Positions 61,708 through 64,000 of a stretch of DNA of 64,000 nucleotides are shown piece after piece. The position numbers and the translations under genes are program-made. The number at the start of each line of letters is the position of its first letter. The stretch's first letter is position 1. The stretch is from Desulfatibacillum sp. (GTDB taxonomy: Bacteria > Desulfobacterota > Desulfobacteria > Desulfobacterales > SpSt-501), in the NCBI GenBank assembly GCA_020725555.1, contig DYEU01000015.1, positions 62,001-126,000 on the forward strand. Direction: 5' to 3'. The notes under the pieces were generated by a model, which saw nothing but the letters and a program-made list of their open reading frames with translations, ran no database searches and had not been told where the DNA came from.

Positions 61708-62504
61708 GTCTCGGGTTCGACCCGGAGCACGTCGCGATCGTCCTCATGCAGCCGAACATCCCCGAGAACATCGGGGCCGCGGCCCGCGCGATGTGCAACC
61801 TGGGCTTGAGGCGGCTCATCCTCGTCGACCCGCCGCGGTGCGACCTCACGCGCGTCTGCAAGACGGCGACGGGCCCGGCGCTCGACATCGTCGAGGAGAT
61901 GGAGGTCTTCGGCCGCCTCGAGGAGGCGCTCGCCGAATTCCACTTCGTCGTCGGGACCACCGCCCGCCGCGGCGGGGAGCGCGCCGTGGTGCACACGCCC
62001 GAGGCGGTCGCCCGGATGCTGCTGCCGATCGCCCGCGAAAACCGGGTCGCCCTCCTCTTCGGCCCCGAGGACCGCGGGCTGACGAACGAGGACCTGCGCT
62101 TCTGCCACGTGCTCGCCACGATCCCCACGGCCGGCTTCGCCTCCTTCAACCTCGCCCAGGCGGTCCTCATCTTCTGCTGGGAGCTCTTTCAGGCCGAGCC
62201 CCGCGAGGTGCAGGAGTTCGTCCCGCGGCTGGCGAACCGCTTCGAGCTCGACGCGATGTACGCGCAGCTCAAGGAGGTGCTGCTGCGCATCTGCTTTCTC
62301 AACCCCTCGAACCCCGACTACTTCATGAACAACCTGCGCCAGTTCGGAACGCGCCTGCGCCTGCGGGCGAAGGAAGTCCAGATCATCCGCGGCATCTGCC
62401 GCCAGATCGACTGGTATGGGAAGCACTGCTACGAGGAAGGAAGGCGTGCGGGCCGGCGGGAGGCGGGCGGCGGGGAACGGGGCGGCGAGGGGGAGCCGGG
62501 CTGA
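61704..62504 (+). CDS. trmJ: TrmJ-type tRNA (Nm32) methyltransferase (SPOUT)
   Basis: A 266-residue SPOUT/TrmH-family enzyme. [20 protein letters not shown] with [12 protein letters not shown] is the N-terminal signature; [15 protein letters not shown] and [18 protein letters not shown] are the SAM-knot motifs. TrmJ methylates the 2'-O of nucleotide 32 in tRNA. The C-terminal ~100 residues fit TrmJ better than the shorter TrmL. A Gly/Glu/Arg-rich tail ends the protein. Confidence 0.85.
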   Translation: MSLGFDPEHVAIVLMQPNIPENIGAAARAMCNLGLRRLILVDPPRCDLTRVCKTATGPALDIVEEMEVFGRLEEALAEFHFVVGTTARRGGERAVVHTPEAVARMLLPIARENRVALLFGPEDRGLTNEDLRFCHVLATIPTAGFASFNLAQAVLIFCWELFQAEPREVQEFVPRLANRFELDAMYAQLKEVLLRICFLNPSNPDYFMNNLRQFGTRLRLRAKEVQIIRGICRQIDWYGKHCYEEGRRAGRREAGGGERGGEGEPG

Positions 62505-62543
62505 GCGGCCGCCCTGCCGCCGCTGCGGGGGGGCCCCGGCCCC

Positions 62544-64000
<1,457 letters not shown>

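Overview
This is a high-GC chromosomal window (roughly 70% G+C by eye) with dense, overlapping gene strings. It looks like a Gram-negative bacterium. It has a Wza-like outer-membrane export lipoprotein, a heptosyltransferase-family enzyme, sigma-54-type promoters, an exosortase-style polysaccharide ATPase, and a HesB-like gene read through an in-frame UGA. Together these suggest a selenocysteine-using deltaproteobacterium (Desulfuromonadia or a relative). That placement is inference; no rRNA gene or taxonomic marker is present.

Layout. 1-640 (minus): the start of the division/cell-wall cluster (rsmH fragment, mraZ with its promoter and repeat operator). 1037-15240 (plus): a tightly coupled surface-glycan operon with a Wzx-type flippase, seven glycosyltransferases, three zinc-ribbon methyltransferases and an AsnB-type amidotransferase, preceded by a good sigma-54 promoter. 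15237-29933 (plus): the most unusual part. It holds an ABC exporter, a radical SAM/SPASM enzyme, an S24/S26 peptidase, a 2930-residue secreted C25 (gingipain-like) protease, a PqqD-like protein whose C-terminal tail looks like a ribosomal peptide precursor, an HprK-like kinase and a nucleotidyltransferase, closed by a strong terminator. 30003-34602 (minus): a secreted beta-helix protein with its own sigma-54 promoter, a CPBP/CAAX-type membrane protease and a HEAT-repeat membrane protein. 34712-37139 (plus): WbqC, PIG-L deacetylase and DegT aminotransferase. 37359-46798 (plus): an exopolysaccharide operon with a WecA-like initiating transferase, degenerate HD-GYP protein, ExeA-like ATPase, FG-GAP/Wza fusion lipoprotein, Wzc-like kinase and O-antigen-ligase-like protein, behind another sigma-54-like promoter.

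46969-64000 is mostly housekeeping: PPOX-fold protein, Nudix, HAD phosphatase, LOG-family protein, peroxiredoxin, B12-binding radical SAM, MutY, DUF255/thioredoxin protein, SagB-type and simple nitroreductases, HesB-like selenoprotein, macrodomain protein, FmdB zinc ribbon, Ndk, TrmJ, LeuB and a LeuD fragment.

Working model: sigma-54 promoters drive several cell-surface glycan and secretion units. Embedded among them is a candidate RiPP-like cassette in which the recognition domain (PqqD/RRE) and the substrate tail (YxxPxL leader-type motif plus four Cys) are one polypeptide, surrounded by modifying, processing and export genes. Function is not proven for any of it.
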